Positions 36,757-47,489 of a stretch of 64,000 nucleotides of DNA are shown here, piece after piece. Source of the DNA: Mactra quadrangularis (taxonomy: Eukaryota; Mollusca; Bivalvia; Venerida; Mactridae); the NCBI GenBank assembly GCA_025267735.1, contig CM046294.1, positions 530,001 to 594,000 of the forward strand. Reading direction: 5' to 3'. The notes under the pieces were generated by a model. The model did not search any database. It saw only the letters and a program-made list of their open reading frames with translations, and was not told where the DNA came from. Position numbers and translations under genes: made by a program. The first letter of the stretch is position 1; each line of letters opens with the position of its first letter.

Positions 36757-37141
36757 TGAATAGTGAGACTGTCCTACTTCATTGTGTGTTGGTGTCAGTG
36801 TAACACTTCTTTGTTTAGATTTTTGGTGGAACATTTTTATATTTTTGTGCAGAGGTCGAAAATATTACTGATTTACACATGTTTATATAGAGTCACTCCA
36901 TTTAACTGTTCACTCTATTTTCATCATGGTTCAATAAAGGTGGGGGTAAACTATAACAGCACTATATTTTATCGTAAAATAATGTACTGCACTGGCTCAT
37001 ATGTTTATATAATAAAATGTACATGACTTATGAATAATCATATGTTTATAAATGTATGTGATCTTTCTCTTCAAGCTATAAATAAATTATTGATATAGAA
37101 TGTTAAAAAGGGGTGTTAAAAAATGTTTGTTGATATTTCAG

Positions 37142-37268
37142 GGTCAGACCAAAGTTTTAGTTACAGGACCATGGCATTCTAATATGGGTAATTACTCAGT
37201 TTTACTTGATGGTAAAATTATTGCAACAACCCTCGTACAACCAGGTGTACTACGATGCTTTGTTCCAG
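37142..37268 (+). CDS. CAMTA: CAMTA exon 8, TIG/IPT domain
   Basis: Residues 673-714 plus one base. GQTKVLVTGPWHSNMGNYSV, then a strand, then TTLVQPGVLRCFVPG. This matches the vertebrate CAMTA TIG sequence (KVLITGPW, LIQPGVLRCYCP). The Ig-like TIG fold is thought to support DNA contact or dimerisation. Acceptor ttcag at 37141, donor gtaagt at 37269. Confidence 0.96.
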
Positions 37269-38366
37269 GTAAGTTATTCTTTTACTACTTGTAAATTCTT
37301 AAACATCTCAGGGGGCAGAGCCAGATGGGTTATTCCAGAAACACAAAATTTTTCATTTTTATGTAATTTGCAGTGTTTTGCCATGGATATGCATTTGTAC
37401 ATGCAAGATTGAAATGATGCATGTGAAAGCATAAAAATTTAAGAATATTTATTGAACTGAATGCAAAAACATCCCTTTGCTTAGGGTCTAAATAAGTTTA
37501 TAAAAGTTCCCAACAGCTTTTATTACACTTTAAAATCCATAGCAAAACAATGAATTAGCGAATTATTGCTTGATTGTAGTTGATTCATACAGATGATTCA
37601 TTTGACCTAAGACAAGGATACTTAAAGTGTTCTAAACTATGATGTGTTGTTGTTTAAAGAATATTTCTAATTTTTGTATCCTAAAAATAGTTTTTTCATA
37701 AAATAAACACAAAAAACAATTCAATATTCAGATAGGCACATAAGGTATGGTCCATATCAGATCATTTGATAAGGGTGATTTTGGATTTCAATCAAAATAA
37801 GGAAATCAGTTGCTATGATTGCAATTCATCTTCATATTTGCATTAATTCCTTCATCTTGTAAGTTATAAAATATGGGCATCCAAGAAAGACATGGTCAGA
37901 GTATGTGAAGACTGATCTAAAAACATACAACCTTGAGGGCAATAATCCTCTATACCGGGTATCGAATGTCAGACAATCAAGCCACCTGCTGCCTATTCCA
38001 GTTTGTGGGATGCCTGCAGCAGTTGAAAAAAAATCTGGTTTTGATTGATGAATGATTTCAATCACCTCTTACAACATTCATCTTATTTGTAAAAATTGGT
38101 TATGTTTATTAATGCCTTCAGATTAAAGATGAAGGAATGGATATCTCTTGATAATCAAGATTTTATTTGTTTTTCAAGCAGAAGAGCTTTTTTCTCTACT
38201 GGGATTGAAATTAGAAATTTGAAAAATTAATTTTTCAGCACTGTGTCAATTTGATTGCTTTTTTTATTTTAATACTTTACAAAGGTTCATTTGGGTTTTT
38301 TCTAGCCTTTCTTTTACACAGTAAGTTCTGCTATAAAGATGACTTTGGTTGTATCAAAATACATTA
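37269..38366. other. CAMTA intron 8, first part, no feature seen
   Basis: AT-rich; the reverse frame at 37832-38065 shows no recognised similarity. Confidence 0.4.
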
Positions 38367-38865
38367 GGCCATGCCGAATTGGAATTTTATTAAGAGTCAA
38401 CTCAAGTTTGACAAACATACGGGAAATTTGATAAGCGTCCGTGTGCGCATAGGTTTTAGAGTCTTCAATAAAAAAAAATTGTTGGTGAAATTTTCTTTAA
38501 AAAAATCCGATGTTCCAGAATTCGATAACGACAATTTTGTTCAGTGAAAATGTGTTCAGCAATGATGTCAATCTTCATAAGCAATTTATTAAAACTGTGC
38601 CATTAATACAATATATTTTACATGAAAAACAAAAAACACAAGTCATTTTATATTAAATCATGTGTTGTAAATCTACTTAAACTAGTCATTTCTTTTGTAA
38701 TTCAGACCATTGTTTCATAATATGATGATGTTTTATTAATATTATATATAATGCATTGTTTTTTGTTGTAGAAAATTTGTGTTTTGGTTTTCGGTTTTTG
38801 TGAATAGGTATCTAGGTTTGTCAAACTTGAGTTGACGCTTAACAAAATTCCAATTTTGCATGGTC
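38367..38865. mobile_element. 499-bp MITE with about 52-bp TIRs
   Basis: Left end ggccatgccgaattggaatt continuing to caactcaagtttgacaaac; the right end is its inverse (gtttgtcaaacttgagttga to gcatggtc). TA lies on both sides. Sits directly before the repeat B fragment and CAMTA exon 9. Confidence 0.9.
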
Positions 38866-38870
38866 TAACA

Positions 38871-38990
38871 TACCATGTGATGAACAGAATTTGAAAGTAA
38901 CCATAACTCTACCTGGCTTTATTATAGATTTTTTCCCTTGGTAATTTTTGCATTAAAATTCTTAAATCTGACATTTCTTGTCTAACGTTA
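38871..38990 (+). repeat. Dispersed repeat B, copy 2 (partial)
   Basis: taccatgtgatgaacagaat, aactctacctggctttatta, ending acatttcttgtct just before the exon 9 acceptor. Confidence 0.85.
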
Positions 38991-38997
38991 TTTTTAG

Positions 38998-39141
38998 GTC
39001 ACCATTGTGGAACAGTAACATTACAAGTATCATGTGATGGAACAGTCATATCAAACAATGTAACATTTGAATATAAAGATAGACCTAAACATGTGTTCAA
39101 TGATTCACAGTCACAAGTTCTAGACTGGTTTAGTGTTGAAG
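38998..39141 (+). CDS. CAMTA: CAMTA exon 9, TIG/IPT domain end
   Basis: Residues 715-762 plus one base. HHCGTVTLQVSCDGTVISNN then VTFEYKDRPK completes the TIG domain (vertebrate VTLQVAFNNQIISNSVVFEY). The acceptor tttttag at 38997 sits directly behind a copy of a dispersed repeat that is also found at 700-1020 and 45470-45810. Donor gtaagg at 39142. Confidence 0.95.
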
Positions 39142-39189
39142 GTAAGGCTTATCTACTGTTTACTGGTTGCGACACAAGTGGAAAGTATC

Positions 39190-39335
39190 CAAAGGGTTCC
39201 CAAGGTCAGGGAAAAGTCAGGGAGAAATGATTTTTTCAAGGTCAGGGAATTCTGAAATTAATCAGGGAAATTTGAAAAATAAGCAAAAAGTCAGGAAATT
39301 TTGATTTCTCATCTTCGTGGGAACACTGATCCATT
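39190..39335. mobile_element. Possible small hAT-type MITE
   Basis: gggttcccaaggtcaggg at the left faces cgtgggaacact at the right, with repeated gtcaggga blocks between. Ends are imperfect. Confidence 0.5.
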
Positions 39336-39868
39336 TTTTTACTTCAACACCCTAGCGCTATTTTAAGATGCTCTTATTTTATTACTGATTCTCTGACAGA
39401 TATGCAACCTGGCCACCCTATTCCATGAGTGACTGTTTTTCAAAAAAAGCAAGTTGAGCCCCGATCTCAGTAACCATGGAAAAGCTGGAGCATGGTAAAA
39501 ATGCAATTTGTGCTCTTTTTCAACTCAAACTTTGTATTTTATTCAGTAATATTTTCCAAACATAAGGTCTAAAGCGCCAGTACTTATCAGAGACCAAAGA
39601 CATGTTTTTTATCAGCATTTTGCTCAATTTTTCTACACTCAATGAATCGAGGGGGCTGTGCCCCTTTAAACCCTAGCAACAAAGGGGTGATGTGTGTCTT
39701 TCACTCTCTAATTCAAACATTTTTACGTTTTTAGTTTAGCAAATGAGTGATGGCAATCAGAGTAGCTCCTACAAAGAAGAGAACTGAACCCATCTAGCAG
39801 GGACTACAGAGTTGTGCCCCTTGAGTGTATGTACTATTTATAGACACCTTGTATATTTCTATTTTCAG

Positions 39869-39957
39869 AATCTAAGTTGATACAGTTACTGATAAAGAAA
39901 GTTGATACAATAGAAACAGCTCTAAGTAAAGTACCAGACTCACCTTGTATAAAACAG
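39869..39957 (+). CDS. CAMTA: CAMTA exon 10, linker helix
   Basis: Residues 763-792. ESKLIQLLIKKVDTIETALS aligns in position with the vertebrate helix FRMSILERLEQMERRMAEM between the TIG and ankyrin domains; likely a short amphipathic helix. Acceptor ttttcag at 39868, donor gtaaac at 39958, phase 0 at exit. Confidence 0.93.
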
Positions 39958-40084
39958 GTAAACTTACTTTGTTTCTATCAGTTTGTTATTCAAGATATGG
40001 TGAAATTGGCTAGAGGATGGAAAAGAAATCAGTTGAGAAAGTTATCGCTTGTACTGTTTATTTAAAATGAGCTTCTCAGCTATT

Positions 40085-40405
40085 CAAACATTACATACAA
40101 CTTAAGATCGTCTGGCAGTGCTCAGTTAGCTGTTCCAAGAAATAAGACCAAGGTAGCCGATAGGTCAATTTGTGTTGTTGGACCAAAATGGTGGAACACT
40201 CTCCCACATGACTTAAGATCCATACCATCAGAAGATTAATTCAGAAAAAAACTTAAAACTTATTTATTCTCTATATTTTATGAATGAACTTGAAATGTTT
40301 TTAAACTGTGATTTTATTTGATTAAATGTGAACTCCGTGTGATTAATTGTGAAGCGCAATCAAACATATAGTCTTTTGCATTATATAAATGTACTTTGAA
40401 TTGAA
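40085..40405 (+). pseudogene. 5'-truncated LINE 3' end (reverse transcriptase tail)
   Basis: Frame from 40096 reads YNLRSSGSAQLAVPRNKTKV, then VVGPKWWNTLPHDLRSIPSE, an in-frame TAA at 40237, then FRKKLKTYLFS. The W-N-(T/S)-LP-x-(D/E)-LR block followed by F-K-x-x-LK-x-(H/Y)-LF is the usual C-terminus of jockey/CR1-type LINE polymerases. The 3' part ends gcattatataaatgtacttt, typical of such tails. CAMTA intron 10, sense strand. Confidence 0.85.
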
Positions 40406-40881
40406 TTAAAAATTGTATTTTGTACCACTATCAGTGTCACACTTCTGTCCACTGACTTGGTGCATTGAAACTGTTGTTCTGGTTTAGCAAATTATTATCA
40501 AACATATGTAACTAAGTTACAGGTAGCAGTTCTCCTTTAATCTCACTCTCCTATGGGTTACTAGATCAAAGCATGATCTTGTGTTGATCAGGCACACTTT
40601 TATTGGCCCAAACAATTGTCATATCATTGAAACAGGAGTTGGTATTGTTACAGTGATAAAAGAAAATACTAGTATTAAAACTGAATTGGGCCCATGAGAG
40701 GGAGCTTATTACATTGCATAATAAAATTTGTTTAATCTACCTCACGGCAGAAAGATTTTTCTTCAGATTTTGCTTAAATTTTTTAATGCGTTGAATACAT
40801 ATATGTGTTTTATACCCGTAAAAATATGGTATGACAAGTTTGTCTATAATTATGTTTTAATAATCTGTTTATCCATTAAAG

Positions 40882-41069
40882 GTTTTATCTAACACCAGTA
40901 CATCGACTGACATAGATTATTGTTTAACACAACATATAGACTCTTTGTCTACTAGACTATGGACATCTAACGATTTATCTATCGAGAATGGAAATATGGG
41001 ATTGAGTCTGCTACATCTTGCTGCTGCACTCGGTTATCACAGATTTATAAATGTTCTGATAAAATGGAG
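40882..41069 (+). CDS. CAMTA: CAMTA exon 11, first ankyrin repeat
   Basis: Residues 793-854 plus two bases. A variable stretch is followed by MGLSLLHLAAALGYHRFINV then LIKWR. LLHLAAALGY is a textbook ankyrin helix and matches vertebrate CAMTA (TLLHLAAAQGYATLIQTLIKWR). The acceptor attaaag at 40881 has a weak pyrimidine tract but is fixed by phase. Donor gttagt at 41070. Confidence 0.94.
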
Positions 41070-41671
41070 GTTAGTGGTTTAAGAAAGTGTGTGTTTTTGT
41101 ATATTCTTTATAAGGCCATAGAAAGTTTTGTCAAACTAAAATTCCAAAGACTTCTAGGCACATGCTTTCCAAAGAGTTTGAAGCTGTAAGTAGCGTGTTT
41201 AACCATTTCGGTAAAATGCTCCATTTTTTGCTGAATATATATGTACATGTATTAAAAATATACATTATAAAACTTGTCAAATTATTTAGAATATTGTCAA
41301 TACAGAATAGAATGATTAAACTTTTAAACTGCAGTTTATATGATATAGAATTGTCAAACTGTTTGGATTATTGTCTATATAGTATATAATAGTCAAAACC
41401 CTTTGACTGTAGTATATATAAAATATGGAATGGTTAACACAAACTTATTATTTGCCACTAGCTTTGTGACGGAATCAAATATTATGGAGTGTATGTATAC
41501 TAGGATTCACACTCTAAGGAATTTAGCTAGACCAGAAAGTTTACTGTAAGATGTTGTCTAGCCCTTGTAAAAAACCTGCTCCATTTCTTTCTTTTTCAAA
41601 GCAGATAAAAAAGTGAAATGATTTTTCACAACCATTGTTTATCAATATTCAAGTATACATTGTGTTTATTT
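41070..41671. other. CAMTA intron 11, first part, no feature seen
   Basis: AT-rich intronic DNA. Confidence 0.4.
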
Positions 41672-41953
41672 ATTTATTGGAGTTAACACCATATCAAAAC
41701 AATTTAGGTCATTTCACGGCGTCCAGCCCACCTAACCTAGCTTTCCTGAACCATTGTCTATAACCAGTATTCACCTACCCTTCCACAAGGCCGGAAACTT
41801 CTCCATATTATCTAATCAATGGAGGAAAATTGACATTATTGTCAAATTTTCATGGAAGGGTATAACCTCCCCGGGTGGGATTCGAACCCGCACCCCCTTG
41901 AGCACGAGTATCCAAATCCCGGCGCGCTACCAACTGCTCTATCGACCCAGGTT
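41672..41953 (-). repeat. SINE family 1, near full-length
   Basis: Reverse copy with ggtgggattcgaacccgcac (B box reversed) and gcgctaccaactgctctatc (A box reversed). Confidence 0.93.
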
Positions 41954-42249
41954 TATACATTATGACCTGTGATAATTTATTCTAATAATAAACTAAAAAG
42001 TATTGTAATTTTTTGTGCTTTTGGTGGCATTTCAACATTTTTTCTGTCATAACACAGTGTTCAGTAGTCCTCGTCCTTCTTGGACAGACTGGAATCACAG
42101 GATCCAACCTTATAAATGTAACATAGTTATAAGTATATTAAACTAGATGCTAAACTTAAGGGTATGTCCTCCCTATTGGCTAACAAGGGCCCTGCTTGTA
42201 CAAAAAGATAGGCAAGAAAATGACTATAATAAAAAGTTCATGACCACAC

Positions 42250-42470
42250 TGGGCGCGGGCGTGGCCAAGTGGTTATGATGTTGGACTGGTAATCATTATA
42301 TAGCCAGCATTGGTTTCAAATCCCATCCAAAACAAACCTTGTTGTTTCTTTAAGCAAGAAACTTTATCCTACTAGCTCAGTACTGGGGGACCAGGAAGCG
42401 GACTTGAAAGTCATTAATATAAGTTGTAAGAACTTGTTTCTTAAATTAGTGTAACAACAGCCAAACTGGG
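42250..42470 (+). repeat. SINE family 3
   Basis: Head gggcgtggccaagtggttat with B-box-like tggtttcaaatccc, then aagcaagaaactttatccta and gggggaccaggaagcgg. Confidence 0.7.
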
Positions 42471-42553
42471 CTGGCCAACATTTACTAATTATATGTTATA
42501 GTCATGATGAGTGTAATGTTATTGTATGTATTGTATGTTATTGTATATTTCAG

Positions 42554-42629
42554 GAATGATAATCCTAGCTGGTTTTTAGAATATGAAGTAGATGCACATA
42601 GCACAGATCTGAATTCATGTACACCACTT
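42554..42629 (+). CDS. CAMTA: CAMTA exon 12, ankyrin repeats
   Basis: Completes Arg855 and runs to residue 880: NDNPSWFLEYEVDAHSTDLN then SCTPL. The vertebrate counterpart is ELEVDPLNVDHFSCTPL, so the start of the second ankyrin repeat is recognisable. Acceptor tttcag at 42553, donor gtaagt at 42630, exit phase 0. Confidence 0.94.
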
Positions 42630-42817
42630 GTAAGTATACAATATTTATAAAGGAATAAAGATTTATGACATAATGTTGTTACTGTTGTCAATAAACATTG
42701 GCAAGTGCTTTCTTTTCTTCTTGAAATCCAAATCTTGAACACCAGTGGTTTAAATAGCTTCCTGCCATTTTCATTATTGCAGGCCAGGCCTTTCACCTGC
42801 TACATGTCTCTTGTTTG

Positions 42818-42860
42818 GACACCACATGGGCATATAATGCCACGCCCAGTGGTACTCTTG
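42818..42860 (+). repeat. 3' remnant of the 16471-type element
   Basis: gggcatataatgccacgccc then gtggtactcttgta resemble the end of the element at 17296-17333. Confidence 0.45.
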
Positions 42861-42879
42861 TAAGTCTTGCACATATTTG

Positions 42880-43135
42880 TGAGTGAATTTTATTTCTACT
42901 CGCAAAATGAAAAATATCACTCGCACAATTTTTTGAAAAGTTTATGTGCTTTTACAGTGAATCTTAAACTGGTATTATTGATCTATATGGCCGTTTCAAT
43001 TCTAGTTTGAGCCTCTTTAGTTAAGACAGTAATATTTTTTTCGCCAATTTCAACTTGCGAAAATTTGCGAGTTAGAATAAAAGTTAATCACAATTTTCAA
43101 AATCCTCTCGCATTTTGCGAGTATGCGAGCTTAAA
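42880..43135. mobile_element. MITE-like inverted repeat in CAMTA intron 12
   Basis: actcgcaaaatg near 42898 faces cattttgcgagt near 43113, with further ctcgc/gcgag pairs and gaatttt/aaattcg outside them. Lies 70 bases before exon 13. Confidence 0.7.
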
Positions 43136-43206
43136 TTCGAGCCTTGCTTATATCAAAGTTTAAATAATAATGGGTCTCGTCTTAATCCAATTTTCTGATT
43201 TTACAG

Positions 43207-44014
43207 ATGTGGGCTTGTGCCCGAGGGCATACTGAGGCAGCTTTGATTTTATACAACTGGAATAAAGGTCCTCTTCATTCTTTCAATAAAGAAGGTAACC
43301 TTCCATTACTGGTTGCTAGGCAACATGGACATCACAAACTAGCCGACCAATTAGAACAGCTAGATTTATCACGTGACCTATCTAATGATATGACATCATC
43401 AAGATCTGACATGTTATCATCAGCTGATGTATTTCCTTCTCAAAGCTACAACAATGCTCAAGGCTTGGGTACTATGTGTTCAAATCTCAACTCTATCTCA
43501 ACTGTAAGCTCAAATCCAGAGAAAACATATTTTTCTACTGATTATAGTGTTGCTACAGCAACCAATGTCGTCATGACAGATACACCTGTATCATTCTCGT
43601 CAAGTCAACCGAGTCCAGACACCGTAAATGTTCTAGGAGCACTACATATCGACATTTCACCATCAGTCACATCTGATAATTCTAAACTGCTTAACCAACC
43701 AGAACGAGAAGAAAGGTCACATGACCAAGGCAACCAATCACTATCAAGCACCGTAACATGTCCATCGAAGAAAAAGTTGCCGATTTTATCATCGTCATCA
43801 TCGTCACTCTCAACCGCTGAACGTCGACAAAAGTTACGTAAGAGATTTTCAGTGGACATCATATCGAATCAGACATTGGAACCAGTCCATTTCTCACCAA
43901 CTACGGCATTCCAGAGACCAGTCAGAGAGGCTAACTCAGAACCCCACCTAGCAGCTAATATGGAACATCTACTTTGTCCTACTAATCCTATGTTATCTGA
44001 GGGACGTGATATGG
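43207..44014 (+). CDS. CAMTA: CAMTA exon 13, ankyrin repeat end and Ser-rich linker
   Basis: Residues 881-1149 plus one base. It starts MWACARGHTEAALILYNWNK, the conserved second ankyrin repeat, then PLLVARQHGHHKLADQLEQL, the third. The rest is Ser/Thr-rich low complexity. A basic patch, RRQKLRKRFSVDII near residues 1086-1100, could be a nuclear localisation or phosphorylation site; that is inference. Acceptor ttacag at 43206, donor gtacgt at 44015. Confidence 0.95.
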
Positions 44015-44619
44015 GTACGTATAGTTCGACAATATTAATCTGGGCTTGACCTTTATGCAAGAATATATTAACTTAGTGTTTACAATCTATTTTTGTCTTT
44101 GTTTGTGCATCTTGCTCTATTGAAAGCTTTCGACAAAGTACACATACTGAACAATTAGTTTTGTTTTCCTAAGAACAAATACTTTTAAACTTTTTTATTT
44201 GTAATATGTCGGTGGATTATAGACAGTTCATTTGTAAAATATTCTAGTGAAATGTGGATATTTATTGTCTGAAAGTGATTTTTATTCAAAAGTTTGTTGA
44301 AATATAAGTTGAACACCTCTTGTATATTTTGTTGCTGTTCAGAATGTTTCTGAGTGCTGGTCTATTCACTTGACTAAATAATTGACCATCTTGGGTTGAC
44401 ATCAACTGTGAGCTTTTCATATAACTGTTCACAAATCAAATTTCAGATTATCATAGGAGGCATTTTTCATCAGTTTTAGAACACTTTAATGTACCCAAAC
44501 AAGCTCAATTCTATGATATTTTCAAACAGCAAGGCTGTAATTATAAATCAAGATGGCCGATTCTGAATGATTTGATTTCATATACTTGTATTTTATCCAT
44601 GAAGGGATAGTAATAATAA
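44015..44619. other. CAMTA intron 13, no feature seen in first part
   Basis: AT-rich intronic DNA. Confidence 0.4.
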
Positions 44620-44833
44620 TCACTGTTCTATTTTTACCCTTTATTATAAACCCTTTCGGTCATAGGTCTTCTTCAAGTGATAAATTTTGCTACCACAAGT
44701 TTACATGTTTTATTTAAGCTAAATTATGTTTGAGCCTAAATAAAACAAGTAAACTTGTGGTGGCAAAATTTATCACTTGAAGAAGGCCTATGGCCTAAAC
44801 GTTTTACAAAAAAGAGTAAAAATAGAACAGTGA
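44620..44833. mobile_element. Foldback element in CAMTA intron 13 (214 bp)
   Basis: Left arm tcactgttctatttttaccc through cttcttcaagtgataaattt; the right arm is its inverse, ending gtaaaaatagaacagtga. The arms are about 100 bases each. Confidence 0.88.
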
Positions 44834-44929
44834 TTTGATTTCAAACATATAATTAAGCAATGTTAGTGTTTTACTGTTTAATTATAGTGACAGCCCCTAC
44901 TTTAATTTCAACCCCTCTGTTGCTTTCAG

Positions 44930-45034
44930 GTTCACCAGAATTATTAGTACAATTAGATCATTGTGAACGTCATGGTAATCAATGTAATACTCAACAAGAA
45001 ACTACTTCAATGCAACAAGATAGTATGGATACAG
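44930..45034 (+). CDS. CAMTA: CAMTA exon 14, linker
   Basis: Residues 1150-1184 plus one base: GSPELLVQLDHCERHGNQCN then a Gln/Thr-rich stretch ending DSMDTG across the junction. Not conserved with vertebrate sequence that I can recognise; called from the acceptor ctttcag at 44929, the donor gtgtgt at 45035 and matching phase. It is 105 nt, so skipping would keep the frame. Confidence 0.82.
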
Positions 45035-45472
45035 GTGTGTATTGTAACCATTGTAACCCTGCTGATTTAAACACTCAATATTTGTTTGCTTATTCCCATT
45101 CCTAAAAATAAATAACAAAAATTTGCAAGAGACTTTCTTTGACCCGTATTATTAAGCGTCTTACGGGTCGGCGGATTTTAGTTGTAAATCCCTCTACAAT
45201 GTATTTATAAATTATCATAAGATGTTAGATAATATGCTGCCCTTGATTTTCAAATTCAGAATTTTAATATGATTATCTTTAATAAGGAAATTGGTTGAAA
45301 GTTGTTCAAAATTTTGTCATGAAGGTATTTCAAGAAGCATTTCGATCTAGTTACAAGCAGAAAAAACATTCATTTATAAGGGATGATCCTGAAAAAAACC
45401 AGGACTGGTGACCCAGAGTCAACAATTTTACCGGTTATTTATTAATCATTCTTATATCATTTTAAGCTGGAT

Positions 45473-45805
45473 TTTTCAACGAAAAAAATCGGCTTATAAC
45501 TTTACGAAACCCGGGCAGGCCGGCGGCCAGTGTCGTTAACAATTGCTTTAAAGTTTTTTATTTATCATATACTTCTGCCATTTATTATCAGATCTTTATG
45601 AAACTTCATACAAAGATAGCATACCATGTGATGAACAGAGTAAGAAAGTAACCACAACTCTACCTGGCTATATTATGGATTATTTCCCTTTGTAATTTTT
45701 GTATTACAGTTTTTAATATGTCAGATATCTCTGTCATTTATTGTCAGATCTTGATGAAAATCCAGCTTTAATGTAGTTTCCACATTACATTTCTTGTTTT
45801 TTTTA
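45473..45805 (+). repeat. Dispersed repeat B, copy 3
   Basis: cgaaacccgggcaggccgg, gtcgttaacaattgctttaa, aacttcatacaaag, taccatgtgatgaacagag, ending cacattacatttcttgtttt, 12 bases before the exon 15 acceptor. Confidence 0.88.
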
Positions 45806-45817
45806 TTATATTTTAAG

Positions 45818-45913
45818 ACAATGTATCTGAAGGAAGTATAACATCATTTATTGATGTTGAAAGAGTATCATCTGATGACGATGAAGATATAAGACAGAAA
45901 ATATTAACACTAG
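45818..45913 (+). CDS. CAMTA: CAMTA exon 15, acidic linker
   Basis: Residues 1185-1216 plus one base: DNVSEGSITSFIDVERVSSD then DDEDIRQKILTL. Acidic and Ser-rich. The acceptor ttttaag at 45817 directly follows the 3' end of a dispersed repeat (45473-45805) that supplies its T-rich tract. Donor gtaaag at 45914. It is 96 nt and in phase, so it could be a skippable cassette. Confidence 0.85.
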
Positions 45914-46474
45914 GTAAAGACAAGTTTTAATGAAGCATATTTTTTCTCAGCAACAAGGTGCTGTTTTATTCATGGAAAAATTCATTTCCATGCAGCTAAA
46001 TGTTGCCTCAAAAATAGATCAGATATTTTTTTACCATATGCCTGTTTAAACATAAAAATGGCTCTGTCAGTTAGTAAACAAAATAAAAAATGCTTGCTGA
46101 CCTTGAAGAAACTGACATTGAAGATTTAATGCATGCTCTCTATAAGGAGAAAAAGTTGTTACTGAGTAGATCATCATTATTAAGCGATGCAAGAAATATG
46201 ATGTGTTTTACCATCTTGTTTGCTATCTACAACTGGACAGAGACAAATACCATGTATTAATTAAGCAAGTTTTTGAGTAAATGGCGTCTTATTTTGCACT
46301 TGCTACATCAATTCTGGTGTGGGCATGCAGAAAAAAGGGCTCAGACAAGTCAATATAAGCAGCAAATAATACATGTTGATGGAAAAATGACCATTCAGTA
46401 TAGACTGAAGTAAATTTATTTTATTTCATGCAAACACATCTAATTATTCTCATCAAATATTTATATATTTTTAG
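45914..46474. other. CAMTA intron 15, no feature seen
   Basis: AT-rich intronic DNA. Confidence 0.4.
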
Positions 46475-46739
46475 ATTCAGGTAATCCACAACCCCAGATG
46501 GTACATTTAGCTAAACAAATCATTGCTGCTATGCCTGAAAGAATTAAATCTTCACCTAGTAGAGGAGAAGATGGTCATCCTGAAGAGTTTCAAAGGGAGA
46601 GAAGTAGTTCATACAGCTCTTTGCAATCTTCAGCCTCCCCGCGTGCTCCTTCATCGTACGGAGAAGCCCTGTCATCATATGGGGAAGATTCTGGTATATC
46701 AACTCCAATGCATGACAGTCTGGCATTTGATGAATACAG
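46475..46739 (+). CDS. CAMTA: CAMTA exon 16, conserved helix before IQ region
   Basis: Residues 1217-1304 plus two bases. PQMVHLAKQIIAAMPERIKS matches vertebrate CAMTA (VNMMTLAEHIIEATPDRIK). The rest is Ser-rich. The donor is gcaagt at 46740: a GC donor. It is needed for the frame, because the nearest GT (46744) would lead into a stop in exon 17. Acceptor tttttag at 46474. Confidence 0.92.
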
Positions 46740-47153
46740 GCAAGTACTCAAATACAATAGTTAATATTTGATACACAAATTTATGTTGTTGTTTTTCAGT
46801 CATATAATGTTAGTTATAAGATATTTTACATATATTTCTTAAAAGCCTGCTACCCAGATAAAATATTATTGTTCTGTGTACACACTTTTTTAGTAAGACT
46901 AAAGCACATTATTGTATAACAAGATGTTTTTTGTGTTCTTATTATATTATTTACTGTTTCTTCATAATAAAGGTATAGGTATTGATAATTCATAAGAATT
47001 AAAATGAAATAAAAGCAAGTACAAACTGTGTTGTTTAAATAATTTCCGATATAGCAGATTTGTTTGGTTATATGGATTTGATCAAATAAGTTTGTTGTAC
47101 TCTATGCAAAATGTATAAGACTTAGATAACACTAGTTTGTTGCTGTATTACAG
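46740..47153. other. CAMTA intron 16 (GC-AG)
   Basis: Begins gcaagt and ends ttacag. No repeat recognised inside. Confidence 0.85.
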
Positions 47154-47347
47154 GTATCCTGATGTATATTCAGATTTAGGGACTCCAGCATCATCCCTTA
47201 GTCCTGATTCTACATGTTTACACAGCCCTTACAGCCCCTATACATTCCATATGGACTCACCTCCTCCTACGGCCGCTGAGTTTATAGAATATTTCAATGC
47301 ACCTGCTACATTCATGGAGAAAGATTTCTCACAGTTGACATTATCAG
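47154..47347 (+). CDS. CAMTA: CAMTA exon 17, linker before IQ motifs
   Basis: Residues 1305-1369 plus one base. YPDVYSDLGTPASSLSPDST, later PPPTAAEFIEYFNA, ending EKDFSQLTLS. The end matches vertebrate ENEFAQLTLSDHEQRELYEAA. Acceptor ttacag at 47153; donor gtatgt at 47348. The donor and flanking bases are duplicated in tandem 36 bases downstream. Confidence 0.93.
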
Positions 47348-47400
47348 GTATGTTATAAGTTAAACCACAGTTGACATTATCAGGTATGTTATAAGTTAAA
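47330..47400 (+). repeat. Tandem duplication spanning the exon 17 donor
   Basis: 35 bases (47330-47364, cacagttgacattatcaggt onward) are repeated exactly at 47366-47400, period 36. Each copy has the donor cag/gtatgt. Confidence 0.98.
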
Positions 47401-47489
47401 AACAAGTTTAAATGCTGTTCTGCTTCCGTAGACATGTTCAGTTGACTTTATAAGTCCTATGATGAGACCCCCACAGAAGCTCTATACAC

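Noticed and set aside
43605..44060. Reverse frames over CAMTA exon 13
   Set aside because: Shadows of the coding strand.
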